Position numbers and translations under genes: made by a program. Positions 35,470-44,176 of a stretch of 64,000 nt of DNA are shown in pieces. This DNA is from an uncultured Eubacteriales bacterium (GTDB taxonomy: Bacteria; Bacillota; Clostridia; Oscillospirales; Acutalibacteraceae): the NCBI GenBank assembly GCA_910584745.1, contig CAJUDG010000007.1:86664-150663 (forward strand), in the 5' to 3' direction. Numbering within the stretch: the first letter of the stretch is position 1; each line of letters begins with the position of its first letter. Below the pieces are notes generated by a model. The model worked only from the letters and a program-made list of their open reading frames with translations. It had not been told where the DNA came from and made no database searches.

Positions 35470-37076
35470 ATATCACAAGCAGATTAGTCACGTCCATGTG
35501 CAAGGTCTTCCCCACAAGGGAGCCGGGTCCAGTCCTGCCGGGGCTTTCGGTACTTCGGGGCGAGAGCGTGTCCTTCCAGCTGGCGTACCGCTGGGAGGGG
35601 CCCTATAGGGCCTGGGGCAGGGTGGAGGTCGAGTCAGAGCTCCCTGTGCGGGCGCGGGTGGTGGAACTGGTGCCCTGTCAGTACCCCTGCCATCCCTGGC
35701 GGGACGAGGGCTACCTTACAACGGAGCCGGGGCTCTACCCGGACCTTTTGCAGGAGCCGGGAGAGTTTGGCATACCCCTGGTGGCGGGCCAGTGGAGGAG
35801 CCTCTGGGTGGACGTTGACGCCCGGGGGGCCAAGGCCGGAGAGTACCCGGTGACGGTCAGGATAGAGGGCGAGAGCGGGGTGCTCTGTGAGGAGTGCGCC
35901 CAGGTGGAGATACTGGATATGGAGCTGCCGAAGCTCCCCATACCCCATACCGAGTGGTTCCACAGCGACTGCCTTGCGAACTACTATGGCGCGGAGGTCT
36001 TTTCAGAGCGCTGGTGGGAGATAGTGGGAAACTTTGTAAAGACGGCGGCGGAGCACAGGTGCAATATGCTTTTGACCCCGGTGTTCACCCCGCCATTGGA
36101 CACCGCCATCGGCGGCGAGCGGCCCACGGTGCAGCTTGTTGATGTGGAGGTCACGGAGGACGGCTATAGGTTCGGCTTTGATAAATTCCGGCGCTGGGTG
36201 AGGATGGCCCTGGACCGGGGCATTGAGTATATCGAGATATCCCACCTGTTCAGCCAGTGGGGCGCAAAGGCCGCCCCCAAGGTCATGGGCAGGGCCGGCG
36301 GCGTGGAAAAGCAGCTTTTCGGCTGGGACACCGACGGCAGCGGAGAGGAGTACACGGGCTTTCTGCGGCAGTTCTTAAGGGCCCTGAGGCCGGTGCTCGG
36401 GGAGCTGGGCGTGTCGGAGCGCACCTACTTCCACATATCCGACGAGCCCGCTTTGGAGCATATGGACCGCTACCGCAGGGCCTATGAGAACATAAAGGAG
36501 GAGCTTGAGGGCTTCAACACCATGGACGCCCTCTCTGAGCGGGCCTACTTTGACGCTGGCCTTGTACAGCAGCCGGTCTGCGCCATAGACCACCTTGAGA
36601 AATTCCTCACTGACCAGCCGGAGAAGCTTTGGGGCTACTACTGCACCGGCCAGGCGGTGGACGTGCCCAACCGGTTCATCGTCCAGCCGGGGTCCAGGAC
36701 CAGGATACTGGGGGCGCTGCTGTACAGGTACAAGCTGGCGGGGTTCTTGCAGTGGGGCTATAACTTCTATAACTCTCAGCTCTCCCTGTACCCAGTCGAC
36801 CCATATAGGGTCACGGACGCGGGCGGCGCCTTCCCCTCTGGGGACCCGTTCATCGTGTATCCCGGCCCGGATGGAAAGCCCGAGGAGTCCCAGCGGCTGA
36901 TACTCATGGACGAGGCCATGTGCGACTACTGCGCCCTCTATGCCCTTGAGGGCCTTGTGGGCCGGGAGCGGGTGCTGGAGCTTATGGGTGATATGACCTT
37001 TAAGAGCTACCCGGACGAGAGCGGGCTTTTAGAGCTGCGCCGGCGGGTCAATGACGAGATAAAGGCGAACATATAA
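35466..37076 (+). CDS. DUF4091 domain protein, glycoside hydrolase-like
   Basis: A 536-residue protein. An N-terminal beta-sandwich (about 1-160, ending VEILDMELPKLP) precedes a TIM-barrel-like region (EWFHSDCLANYY near 165, HISDEPALEHMDRY near 325 with likely catalytic acids) and the DUF4091 C-terminal portion (LQWGYNFYNSQLS near 437). No secretion signal. It is translationally coupled to the DUF5054 gene, so the two enzymes probably process the same intracellular glycan. A strong terminator follows. Confidence 0.85.
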   Translation: MNITSRLVTSMCKVFPTREPGPVLPGLSVLRGESVSFQLAYRWEGPYRAWGRVEVESELPVRARVVELVPCQYPCHPWRDEGYLTTEPGLYPDLLQEPGEFGIPLVAGQWRSLWVDVDARGAKAGEYPVTVRIEGESGVLCEECAQVEILDMELPKLPIPHTEWFHSDCLANYYGAEVFSERWWEIVGNFVKTAAEHRCNMLLTPVFTPPLDTAIGGERPTVQLVDVEVTEDGYRFGFDKFRRWVRMALDRGIEYIEISHLFSQWGAKAAPKVMGRAGGVEKQLFGWDTDGSGEEYTGFLRQFLRALRPVLGELGVSERTYFHISDEPALEHMDRYRRAYENIKEELEGFNTMDALSERAYFDAGLVQQPVCAIDHLEKFLTDQPEKLWGYYCTGQAVDVPNRFIVQPGSRTRILGALLYRYKLAGFLQWGYNFYNSQLSLYPVDPYRVTDAGGAFPSGDPFIVYPGPDGKPEESQRLILMDEAMCDYCALYALEGLVGRERVLELMGDMTFKSYPDESGLLELRRRVNDEIKANI

Positions 37077-37078
37077 GA

Positions 37079-37107
37079 AAAACCCCCGGGCCGCCGGGGG
37101 TTTTTTC
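37079..37107. terminator. Rho-independent terminator
   Basis: AAAACCCCCGG / CCGGGGGTTTTTT with a GCCG-containing loop; the symmetric A and T tracts make it usable from both strands, between DUF4091 and the convergent chemoreceptor gene. Confidence 0.9.
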
Positions 37108-37120
37108 TATACTCTATATA

Positions 37121-39157
37121 TTATCTGCTCTTTTCTATCTGGAAGCTGCTGATAAGCCCGCTCAGCCTCCGGGCCTGCTGTGACAGCTCCTTCGAGACCG
37201 CCGCGCTCTTTTCGGCGGCGGCGGAGTTGTCCTGGACCACCGAGGATATCTCCTTTATGCCGCCCTCTATCATGGATATCATCTCTGACTGCTGGACGCT
37301 GGCGGCGGCGATCTCGTCCATCAGCGTCTTTATGGACTGGATGCAGCCGTTGATGTCCTGCATGGCGGAAACGGCCATGTCGGTGGACTCGGTCCCTGTC
37401 TTGGCGCTCTGTATGGAGTGGCTGATAAGGTTGTTGGTGTTCTGGGCGGCCTCGGCAGACCTGCCCGCCAGGGTGCGCACCTCGTCCGCCACTATGGAGA
37501 AGCCCTTGCCGGCCGTGCCGGCCCTGGCGGCCTCTACGGCGGCGTTCAGGGCCAGGATATTTGTCTGGAAGGCGATGTCCTCTATGGTCTTGATGATGGT
37601 GCCTATCTGGGCGGAGGACTGGTCTATATTCCTGGTGGCCGCGGTCAGCTGCTCCATCTTGGCGTCGGCCTCGGCCGCAAAGCCGGTGGCGCGGTCCACC
37701 AGCTCGCTGGCGCTGCCGCAGCGCACGGCGCTGGTCTGTATCCGGGAGGTAATGGAGGTGACGTTCGTCATAAGGCCGTCCACCGAGGCGGCCTGCTCCG
37801 CGGTGCCATTGGCCAGCTCCTGGGCCCCGGAGGACACCATCTCCGCGCTGGCGTCCACCTGGCCGGCCACCTGGAAGATGTCCCGGATGACGTTTACAAG
37901 GTTATTATGGATGGACTTAAGGCTCTCCGAAAGGGCCTTGAAGTCGCCGATATAGTAGGTCTCGTTCTCGGTGACGTCCACGGTGAAGTTGCCGTTTGCC
38001 ATCTCGCCCAGGATGCGCCCCACGTCATCGATGGTCTTTCTAAGGCAGCTGCACACCCTGTGGGTGGTCTGGGCGATCATGCCGATCTCGTCAGAGCGGC
38101 CGTAGAAGGGCTCCAGCTCCTGGTCGGCGGAGAGGTTCAGGTCCCCAAGGCGGCCAATGGCCCGCTCTACCACCATGAGCTCCCGGCCCTCCCGGCGCAG
38201 GAGCAGCAGCGTCAGAAGTATGACGGCGGCGGCCATGGCGGCGCAAAGGACGCCCACCAAAACGCGCACGCCCGTCACCGAGGAGAAGACCTCCGTGGCG
38301 TTGTCCCGGACCATAAAGACCCAGCCCCGGTCCTTCAGGTACTTATAGACCACCAGCTGCTCCACGTCGTTCTCGTCACGATAGGAGTATGTATTGGCCT
38401 GGGTGCCGCCGTCGGCCTTTATGCGCTGGATTATCTCAAGATACCCGGGGTCTGCGGTCTCTGTATTGAGAAGCTCCTCGTCCTCGTGGTAGAGGTACAC
38501 CCCGGTGTCCACGTTCAAAAACACGTATTCACTGTCGGGCAGGCCCTTGATGTCAAGGTCCAAAAGCGAGTCCATCAGGTGGCTGGCATAGACCCCGGCG
38601 CCCACGTAGCCGATGCACTGCTCCCCCTCGAATATGGGGTAGTACATGGACAGTATCATGCTGCCGGTGCCCGGGGACTTCATTATGCCCAGATTCGTCA
38701 GCTCCTGCCGGGATAGTATGGTGTTCTGAAAGCTTACAAGGGAATCCCCGGACCGGGTGGTGATGCCGATGGCGCTCTCTGAGGTATGGGTCAGCACGTG
38801 GGTATCGGGGGTAGCGATGTACAGGCCCTCGAAGATGCCCTTAACCTCGGCAAAGTCCTCGGTATAGGCCTGGGCCTTTGAGAGCAGCTCCGGGTCCTCG
38901 GGGTCCTGGAGCAGCTCCCGGACCTCGCTGCCAAGGGCGAAGGCGGTCATGTACTCCTCTGCTGAGAGCACATATTCGTCGATGATGGCCGCCCTGGCCT
39001 CTACCGCGTCGGTCATCTGGTTGGTTATATCGTTCTCCACTACGGACGCGGCGTTGGTGGACACAAACAGCCACAGCAGCGCCATCCCCCCAAGGGTGAT
39101 GGCCGTGGTGATGATGCCAATGCGCGCAGCAAGCTTTTTGTTTTCTATGAACCTCAT
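37121..39157 (-). CDS. Methyl-accepting chemotaxis protein
   Basis: About 678 residues: TM1 (about 12-34), an extracellular double-Cache sensor (about 40-275; GTGSMILSMYYPIF, CIGYVGAGVYASHL), TM2 (about 280-305), HAMP (about 305-360), then a long signalling helix with the invariant hairpin tip EDIAFQTNILALNAAVEAAR. It would signal to CheA/CheW, none of which are in the window. Start 39157 has GAAGGGAG upstream. Confidence 0.93.
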   Translation of the reverse strand: MRFIENKKLAARIGIITTAITLGGMALLWLFVSTNAASVVENDITNQMTDAVEARAAIIDEYVLSAEEYMTAFALGSEVRELLQDPEDPELLSKAQAYTEDFAEVKGIFEGLYIATPDTHVLTHTSESAIGITTRSGDSLVSFQNTILSRQELTNLGIMKSPGTGSMILSMYYPIFEGEQCIGYVGAGVYASHLMDSLLDLDIKGLPDSEYVFLNVDTGVYLYHEDEELLNTETADPGYLEIIQRIKADGGTQANTYSYRDENDVEQLVVYKYLKDRGWVFMVRDNATEVFSSVTGVRVLVGVLCAAMAAAVILLTLLLLRREGRELMVVERAIGRLGDLNLSADQELEPFYGRSDEIGMIAQTTHRVCSCLRKTIDDVGRILGEMANGNFTVDVTENETYYIGDFKALSESLKSIHNNLVNVIRDIFQVAGQVDASAEMVSSGAQELANGTAEQAASVDGLMTNVTSITSRIQTSAVRCGSASELVDRATGFAAEADAKMEQLTAATRNIDQSSAQIGTIIKTIEDIAFQTNILALNAAVEAARAGTAGKGFSIVADEVRTLAGRSAEAAQNTNNLISHSIQSAKTGTESTDMAVSAMQDINGCIQSIKTLMDEIAAASVQQSEMISMIEGGIKEISSVVQDNSAAAEKSAAVSKELSQQARRLSGLISSFQIEKSR

Positions 39158-39218
39158 AAAAACTCCCTTCCGTCGGCGAAAATCCAAGGCAAGCGCCTAG
39201 AAAAGTATTTACTATAAT

Positions 39219-39247
39219 ATAATAGCGTATCTTTTCACGAATTTCAA
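39219..39247 (-). promoter_or_regulatory. Promoter of the chemoreceptor gene
   Basis: On the minus strand TTGAAA (39247-39242), 17-bp spacer, TATTAT (39224-39219). Confidence 0.5.
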
Positions 39248-39377
39248 GATTTTTCTGGATGGGGGCGGTAAAAAACCGGCGGCTATGTTACGGGCTCGGC
39301 AAAAAATATTCCCTCCGAAACGGGCGGGCAGCCGCTCCCGGGGCAAGGCTGATTTCTCCGTCATAGGGCCTTCAGTG

Positions 39378-39405
39378 TTGACTTTTGGGTTTTGGGTGGT
39401 ATAAT
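39378..39405 (+). promoter_or_regulatory. Promoter of the M18 aminopeptidase gene
   Basis: TTGACT (39378-39383), 16-bp spacer, TATAAT (39400-39405), 34 bp before the start codon. Confidence 0.65.
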
Positions 39406-39439
39406 AGGTCTTAAGAATCCAAAGAAAAGAGGTAAAAAT

Positions 39440-40846
39440 ATGGAAGAGAATAAAAAGACAGAGGTCCAGGAGCTCAGTGAAAAGCTGCTGATGGACCGGG
39501 CCAAGCCCGCAAGGGAGGCCGCCCTTCGGGACGCGGCGAAGGCAATGGACTTTGCGGAGGGGTATAAGGACTTCATCACCGCCGCAAAGACCGAGCGCGA
39601 GGCCGTGGACTGGACCGTGACCGCTGCAAAGGCGGCGGGCTTTACAGAGTTCGACCCCATGAAGAAGTACAGCGCCGGGGACAAGGTGTACTATAATAAC
39701 CGGGGCAAGGCAATGTGCCTTGCGGTCATCGGCAAAAACGGCGCAAAGGACGGCGTACGCATAGCCGCCGCCCATATCGACAGCCCCCGCATAGACCTTA
39801 AGCCCATCCCCATGTACGAGAGCGGCGAGCTGGCCCTCTTAAAGACCCACTACTACGGCGGCATTAAGAAGTACCAGTGGACCGCCATCCCCCTGTCCCT
39901 GCACGGCAAGATTGTGAAGAAGGACGGCACTGAGGTCATTTTGAACGTGGGCGAGAACCCCGGGGACCCCCAGTTCTGCATCACCGACATCCTGCCCCAT
40001 CTGGGCAAGGACCAGACCGTGAAGAAGCTGGGCGAGGCCTTTACCGGCGAGGACCTGAACGTGCTCATCGGCAGCCTGCCCATTGACAAGGAAGGGGAAC
40101 AGCTTTACAAGCTGAACGTCATGAAGATCTTGAACGAGCAGTACGGCATTGTGGAGAGCGACTTGATCTCCGCCGAGCTGGAGTTCGTGCCCGCCTTCCC
40201 CGCCACGGATATCGGCTTTGACCGCAGCATGGTGGGGGCTTACGGCCACGACGACCGGGTCTGCGCCTATCCGGCGGTCCAGGCTCTCTTTGCCAGCGAG
40301 GCCCCGGAGAAGACCGCCATCGTCTGCCTTGCGGACAAGGAGGAGATAGGCTCTGTGGGCAACACGGGCCTGTGCTCGGAGTATCTCAACTACTTTGTCT
40401 GCGACTTGGCGAGAGCGGAGGGTTTGGAGCCCCAGCACGTCTGGAGCAAGTCCAACTGCCTGTCCGCCGACGTGACCGCGGCCTTCGACCCCACTTACGC
40501 CTCCGCCTATGAACCGGGCAACTCTACCTATGTGAACCGCGGCGTGGGCATTGCCAAGTACACGGGCAGCAGGGGCAAGGGCGGCAGCAACGACGCCTCC
40601 GCGGAGTTCCTGGGCTGGGTGCGCCGGGTACTGGACAACGCCGGGGTCCTCTGGCAGATAGGGGAGCTGGGCAAGGTGGATCAGGGCGGCGGCGGCACCG
40701 TGGCGCTGGACATCTCCCGCCTTAACGCCGACGTTATCGACATCGGTGTGCCGGTGCTCAGTATGCACGCCCCCTTCGAGGTCATCTCCAAGGTGGACCT
40801 GTATGCGGCGTATCAGGCGTTTAAGGCCTACTTTGAGGCGGAGTAA
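39440..40846 (+). CDS. M18 family aminopeptidase
   Basis: A 468-residue zinc aminopeptidase. Metal and catalytic motifs of M18 are seen: AAHIDSPRIDLKP near residue 112, DKEEIGSVGNTG near 312, FDRSMVGAYGHDDRV near 263 and a C-terminal SMHAPFEVISKVDLY near 442. Members release N-terminal residues from peptides in the cytosol. Transcribed alone, with a promoter before and a terminator after. Confidence 0.93.
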   Translation: MEENKKTEVQELSEKLLMDRAKPAREAALRDAAKAMDFAEGYKDFITAAKTEREAVDWTVTAAKAAGFTEFDPMKKYSAGDKVYYNNRGKAMCLAVIGKNGAKDGVRIAAAHIDSPRIDLKPIPMYESGELALLKTHYYGGIKKYQWTAIPLSLHGKIVKKDGTEVILNVGENPGDPQFCITDILPHLGKDQTVKKLGEAFTGEDLNVLIGSLPIDKEGEQLYKLNVMKILNEQYGIVESDLISAELEFVPAFPATDIGFDRSMVGAYGHDDRVCAYPAVQALFASEAPEKTAIVCLADKEEIGSVGNTGLCSEYLNYFVCDLARAEGLEPQHVWSKSNCLSADVTAAFDPTYASAYEPGNSTYVNRGVGIAKYTGSRGKGGSNDASAEFLGWVRRVLDNAGVLWQIGELGKVDQGGGGTVALDISRLNADVIDIGVPVLSMHAPFEVISKVDLYAAYQAFKAYFEAE

Positions 40847-40861
40847 GACAAAATAAATCAG

Positions 40862-40895
40862 GGCAGTACGGTGGTTTTCCGTACTGCCTTTTGTT
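40862..40895 (+). terminator. Rho-independent terminator of the aminopeptidase gene
   Basis: A 10-bp stem GGCAGTACGG / CCGTACTGCC with a 7-nt loop followed by TTTTGTTT. Confidence 0.85.
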
Positions 40896-40908
40896 TGGAG
40901 GTGCTGTC

Positions 40909-41112
40909 ATGACTGTACTGTATCTAATCTGCTCGCCCCTGCTGCTTCTGGCCGGAGGGGCCATAGCCTTCTTCACCTTCCGCTGGGGACGGCGGCTTAA
41001 GGAGCGCGGGGTAAAAAGCGGCGGGGCCCTTTTCGGGCTGTACTTTATCAGCGGGGTGTGGATGCTGATGGGGATAGTGTTTATGATTTACGGACTGCTG
41101 GGGGTGAAGTAG
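40909..41112 (+). CDS. Small two-helix membrane protein
   Basis: About 67 residues almost entirely made of two hydrophobic helices (about 2-24 and 42-63) joined by a basic loop (RWGRRLKERGVK), placing the loop inside the cell. GGAGG lies 8 nt before ATG 40909. No family recognised. It ends one base before the convergent YbjQ gene. Confidence 0.6.
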   Translation: MTVLYLICSPLLLLAGGAIAFFTFRWGRRLKERGVKSGGALFGLYFISGVWMLMGIVFMIYGLLGVK

Positions 41113-41424
41113 TTATACATACTTTACCGCCGTGCCGCAGACCATTACCTCGGCGGCTCCTGCCGTCACCGCTGCCGATGAAAAGCGCACGGACACTATC
41201 GCGTCAGCGCCCATCTGCTGGGCCTGGGCTATCATGCGCTGTATGGCGATGTTCCTGGCCTCGTCCATCATCTTTGTGTAGGATTTCAGTTCGCCGCCCA
41301 CTAAGCCCTTGAAGCCCTGGCCGATGTCCTTGCCGATGTTTTTGGACTGGATGGTGCTGCCCATGACTATGCCCAGGGCTTGTATGGGCTGGCCGGGTAT
41401 GTCGTTGGTGTTTACGATAAACAT
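41113..41424 (-). CDS. YbjQ family protein (UPF0145)
   Basis: A 103-residue YbjQ/heavy-metal-binding-domain protein. The pattern GIVMGSTIQSKNIGKDIGQG near 18-37 and MGADAIVSVRFSS near 71-83 identify the family, which forms pentamers; no function is proven. It has its own promoter and TGATATTG leader with AAGGAGG. Confidence 0.9.
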   Translation of the reverse strand: MFIVNTNDIPGQPIQALGIVMGSTIQSKNIGKDIGQGFKGLVGGELKSYTKMMDEARNIAIQRMIAQAQQMGADAIVSVRFSSAAVTAGAAEVMVCGTAVKYV

Positions 41425-41456
41425 GATTTTTGCCTCCTTGATATTGTTGTGATATC

Positions 41457-41485
41457 ATTATAGTATTATTACGAGCTGTTGTCAA
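41457..41485 (-). promoter_or_regulatory. Promoter of the YbjQ-family gene
   Basis: On the minus strand TTGACA (41485-41480), 17-bp spacer, TATAAT (41462-41457). Confidence 0.7.
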
Positions 41486-41496
41486 GTATTTTGCGC

Positions 41497-41523
41497 AAAA
41501 AAAGAGTGAGGCTTTCGCCTCAC
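41497..41523 (-). terminator. Terminator of the NCS2 permease gene
   Basis: Stem GTGAGGC / GCCTCAC with a 4-nt loop, followed on the minus strand by CTCTTTTTTTG. Confidence 0.8.
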
Positions 41524-41525
41524 CC

Positions 41526-41585
41526 TAAGACCTCAGGGGCGCTGCCCCCGAACCCCTGCAAGGGACCTAACGCCCCTTGACCGCG
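41526..41585 (-). repeat. Dispersed intergenic repeat, copy 1
   Basis: Read on the minus strand: GGTCAAGGGG, then CCCTTGCAGGGG, then GGGGGCAGCGCCCC and GAGGTCTTAGGG. The same order of blocks is found on the plus strand at 48449-48510. Each block pair forms a small hairpin. Both copies sit directly after a gene's stop codon. Confidence 0.6.
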
Positions 41586-41599
41586 CAATTTTACGCGTT

Positions 41600-43018
41600 T
41601 TACTTCTTCACCTTGCGCTCCGGCACCACCTCGGACTTGTCCACCGAGTGGGCCACAAGTCCCGGCTCCTGAGGCTCTATCTCGGGTATCGCGAGGTTCA
41701 GGATGATGCCCACGATTATCCCAAGGCCGATATTGGTGAAGTTGAAGGTTGCGTTGCCGATGACCGCGCCGCCGATGGCCAGCACCAGCATGACCGCCGC
41801 TATGCAGAGGTTGCGGTTCTTTGTAAAGTCCACGTGGTTCTCAACGAGAGTGCGCAGGCCCACCGAGGCTATCATGCCGTAGAGCACTATGCACGCCCCG
41901 CCCAGCACGCAGTTGGGGACGGACTGGATAACGCCGATGGCCTTGCCGAAGAAGCTGACCACTATGGCGATGAGCGCCGCTATCCGCAGGGAGGCGGGGT
42001 TATAGTTGCCGGTGGCCGCCAGGACCGCGGTGTTCTCGCTGTAGGTGGTGTTGGGAGGGCCGCCGACTAAGCCCGCGAAGACAGTTGCGAGGCCGTCGCC
42101 AAGCATGGTGCGGTGTAGGCCCGGGTCCTCGGTGAAGTTCTTGCCCACCACGGCGCCGTTGGCGTACACGTCGCCCACGTGCTCCACGCAGGTGACTATG
42201 GCGATGGGCGCTATCATGCCTATAGCGGTGATGTTGAAGCTGGGCAGGACGAAGTGGGGGGCCTGTATCCAGTTATAGTCGGCGATGACCCCGGTGTTCA
42301 TCAGGGCTGCGGGGGCGATGCCGGTCTTCGTGAGGATAAGGGAGAGCACGTAGCCCCCCACCAGGGCGATGACGATGGAGCTCATCTTCACCATCCCCCG
42401 GCAGCAGCTGGAGAGCACCACCGCCGTCAGGCACACTATTGCCGCCAGCACCCAGGCCCAGACGTATGTGGGCATGTCATAGCCCTCGCCGAAGATGGGC
42501 AGGGCCTGGCCGTCGGGGCCGTACTGGGTCTGGATATTGTTGATGGCCGAGGAGGCCAGGTTTAGGCCGATAAGGGTTATGCCCACACCCCGGACCACCG
42601 GGGGAAAGAGCTTGTCGATGAGCCCCTTGCCGCAGAGCCTGATGATAAGGGCCAGCAGCAGGTAGAAGGCTCCGGCCACGATAATGCCGCCCATAGCCGC
42701 CGAGACCTGCTCGTCATAGGTGGCCCCGAAGCTAGAGTTGCCTATGACCCCGCACAGCGCCGAGATAAAGGCGAAGGAGCTGCCCAAAAAGGTGGGCATA
42801 CGCCCGCCGGTGCACAGGTGGAAGATAAGCGTCCCGCAGCCCGCGCAGAACAGCGCCACCCCCACGTCCAGGCCCGTCAGCAGCGGCACCAGGATAGTGG
42901 CGCAGCTCATGGCAAAGGCGTGCTGGAACCCCAGCGCCAGCGCCTTTTTCGCGCCCAGCTTCTCGTATTCCTCCGACCGGGGGAACAATAGGCGGTTGAG
43001 CTTTTTAAGTAATTCCAT
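41600..43018 (-). CDS. NCS2 family nucleobase (uracil-xanthine) permease
   Basis: A 472-residue membrane transporter with about 14 hydrophobic segments. NCS2 signature segments include GFQHAFAMSCATILVP near the start, the GGRMPTFLGSSFAFI segment near 73, and the helix-10 region EHVGDVYANGAVVGK with a conserved glutamate near 281, then GGPPNTTYSENTA near 320. It imports a purine or pyrimidine base with protons; uracil or xanthine cannot be told apart by eye. No purine or PRPP riboswitch is seen upstream. Confidence 0.92.
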   Translation of the reverse strand: MELLKKLNRLLFPRSEEYEKLGAKKALALGFQHAFAMSCATILVPLLTGLDVGVALFCAGCGTLIFHLCTGGRMPTFLGSSFAFISALCGVIGNSSFGATYDEQVSAAMGGIIVAGAFYLLLALIIRLCGKGLIDKLFPPVVRGVGITLIGLNLASSAINNIQTQYGPDGQALPIFGEGYDMPTYVWAWVLAAIVCLTAVVLSSCCRGMVKMSSIVIALVGGYVLSLILTKTGIAPAALMNTGVIADYNWIQAPHFVLPSFNITAIGMIAPIAIVTCVEHVGDVYANGAVVGKNFTEDPGLHRTMLGDGLATVFAGLVGGPPNTTYSENTAVLAATGNYNPASLRIAALIAIVVSFFGKAIGVIQSVPNCVLGGACIVLYGMIASVGLRTLVENHVDFTKNRNLCIAAVMLVLAIGGAVIGNATFNFTNIGLGIIVGIILNLAIPEIEPQEPGLVAHSVDKSEVVPERKVKK

Positions 43019-43063
43019 TTTTTGACCTCCTCTATATAGTTGTATAAGTGCTTAAACGGCCTA

Positions 43064-43092
43064 ATTGTAGCAGAGTAGGGGGGATTTGTCAA
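43064..43092 (-). promoter_or_regulatory. Promoter of the NCS2 permease gene
   Basis: On the minus strand TTGACA (43092-43087), 17-bp spacer, TACAAT (43069-43064). Confidence 0.65.
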
Positions 43093-43135
43093 TGGGGATA
43101 TGAACAAATTGTGAAGAAATTTGGAGAAAGACCGC

Positions 43136-43165
43136 TTTACATCCCGCCGGGAAGTCTGATATAAT
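43136..43165 (+). promoter_or_regulatory. Promoter of nuclease-like ORF 1
   Basis: TTTACA (43136-43141), 18-bp spacer, TATAAT (43160-43165). An in-frame ATG at 43164 lies inside the -10 box and so cannot be the translation start of this transcript. The -35 hexamer is the same TTTACA used by the three RNA promoters downstream. Confidence 0.7.
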
Positions 43166-43199
43166 GTACCCAGTCAAGAGGAGGGCCGGGGATATTGCC

Positions 43200-43577
43200 G
43201 TGCGGTATGTGGGGAAGATAGACAGGGGGATTTACTCGTGCGTGGCGGGGGATATCGTTACGGACGAGGTGATTATAACGGATGAACAGGTCGAGCATAT
43301 TGCCCGGCGGCATCCGAACGATTACGAGCGATTTGGGGGATTTTTTGCCCAGATCGTTGGGGAGCCGGACTATATCATTGAGGCCAACAAGCCCAATACC
43401 GCGCTGATCCTAAAAGAGATCCGGGATGAGGGGGAATCCTTTAAAACCGTACTGCGCCTGGTTACTCCGGCAGACAGGCCGGGTTATAAAAATTCCATTA
43501 TAACCTTCATGAAAATAGACCGCAGAGAGTGGGAGAGACTTCTGAGAAACAAGAAAATACTTTACAAAAGAGAATAG
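43200..43577 (+). CDS. Stand-alone BECR-fold (PBECR-like) nuclease candidate, copy 1
   Basis: A 125-residue protein. Its second half (GYKNSIITF... and ending LRNKKILYKRE) and the segment VIITDEQVEHIARRHPNDYE resemble the nuclease domain found at the C-terminus of some phage head-morphogenesis proteins (barnase/EndoU/colicin E5/RelE-like fold). A conserved histidine and arginine in HIARRHP and the terminal tyrosine/lysine are plausible catalytic residues. Start GTG 43200 is set by the promoter position and by comparison with copies 2 and 3, which all begin VRYVGKIDR. Endonuclease activity is inferred. It opens a three-unit array; unlike copies 2 and 3 no structured RNA precedes it. Confidence 0.72.
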   Translation: MRYVGKIDRGIYSCVAGDIVTDEVIITDEQVEHIARRHPNDYERFGGFFAQIVGEPDYIIEANKPNTALILKEIRDEGESFKTVLRLVTPADRPGYKNSIITFMKIDRREWERLLRNKKILYKRE

Positions 43578-43589
43578 TTTTGCTATAAT
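43561..43589 (+). promoter_or_regulatory. Promoter of structured RNA 1, inside the 3' end of nuclease ORF 1
   Basis: TTTACA (43561-43566), 17-bp spacer, TATAAT (43584-43589). The -35 box encodes part of the conserved LYKRE C-terminus of ORF 1. The same arrangement recurs in the two later copies. Confidence 0.75.
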
Positions 43590-43595
43590 ATACGT

Positions 43596-43740
43596 AGGAT
43601 AAAAGCGGGCTTTGAGGTGGAGGAATTCGTACGATCCACACGCCGATGGTACAGACAGGGGAAACCCGAGAGACGCAGGAGAAGCGTACGCCTGCCAAAG
43701 CCCGCCGTGCCGGGGGCCGTGTTTACACGGTCCCCTTTCC
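43596..43740 (+). ncRNA. Structured RNA, copy 1 (unassigned family)
   Basis: Closing stem GCGGGCTTTG (43605-43614) with CAAAGCCCGC (43696-43705). Inside are hairpin A (GTGG 43617-43620 / CCAC 43636-43639), a short GGGGAAACCC hairpin near 43658-43667 and hairpin C (GCAGG 43675-43679 / CCTGC 43691-43695). The loop of A has CGTACG (43628-43633), which can pair with CGTACG in the loop of C (43685-43690), a kissing interaction. A terminator-like hairpin (43712-43735, then TTTCC) ends it. The RNA does not match any riboswitch class I can recall. 5' end inferred from the promoter. Confidence 0.7.
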
Positions 43741-43777
43741 TGTATGTGCGGGAAGGATGTATAGGGGGCTCGGGCGT

Positions 43778-44158
43778 GTGCGGTATGTGGGGAAGATAGA
43801 CAGGGAGATATACTCGTGCGTGGCGGGGGATATCGTTACGGACGAGGTGATAATTACCGACGAGAGGGTGCAGCATATTATCGACAGGCGGGGAAAGGCG
43901 TTCTATGATGCCTACAGCCTAGCTTTCGCGGATATTTTGGCGGACCCGGATTATATTTTCGCGGACAGCCGCCCCAACACGGCGCTGGCCTGCAAAACTT
44001 TTAGCCGGGACGGGACCGCCGTAAACCTGGTGGTCCGTTTTGCGGTGGGGAGCGACGGCCCGCAGTATAAAAACTCTATTATAACCGCCATAAAGGAAAA
44101 CGAGAAACGATTTGCACAGCGGATAAGAAATAACGTCCCCCTTTACAAAAAGGAATGA
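43778..44158 (+). CDS. BECR-fold nuclease candidate, copy 2
   Basis: A 126-residue paralogue of copy 1. The first 33 residues (VRYVGKIDREIYSCVAG through DERVQHI) are almost identical to copy 3 in protein and DNA, while the rest diverges strongly: the HxxRHP motif is replaced by IIDRRGKAF, although PQYKNSIITAIKE and the terminal LYKKE remain. It may therefore be altered in activity or specificity. Start GTG 43778 with AGGGGG nine nt upstream; an ATG at 43757 would have no spacing to a ribosome site. Preceded by structured RNA 1 and its hairpin. Confidence 0.68.
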   Translation: MRYVGKIDREIYSCVAGDIVTDEVIITDERVQHIIDRRGKAFYDAYSLAFADILADPDYIFADSRPNTALACKTFSRDGTAVNLVVRFAVGSDGPQYKNSIITAIKENEKRFAQRIRNNVPLYKKE

Positions 44159-44170
44159 TCATGCTATAAT
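44142..44170 (+). promoter_or_regulatory. Promoter of structured RNA 2
   Basis: TTTACA (44142-44147), 17-bp spacer, TATAAT (44165-44170), embedded in the last codons of nuclease ORF 2. Confidence 0.75.
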
Positions 44171-44176
44171 AAGCAT

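Noticed and set aside
43164..43199. ATG at 43164 as start of nuclease ORF 1
   Set aside because: It lies inside the TATAAT box of the gene's only promoter; GTG 43200 aligns with the starts of copies 2 and 3.
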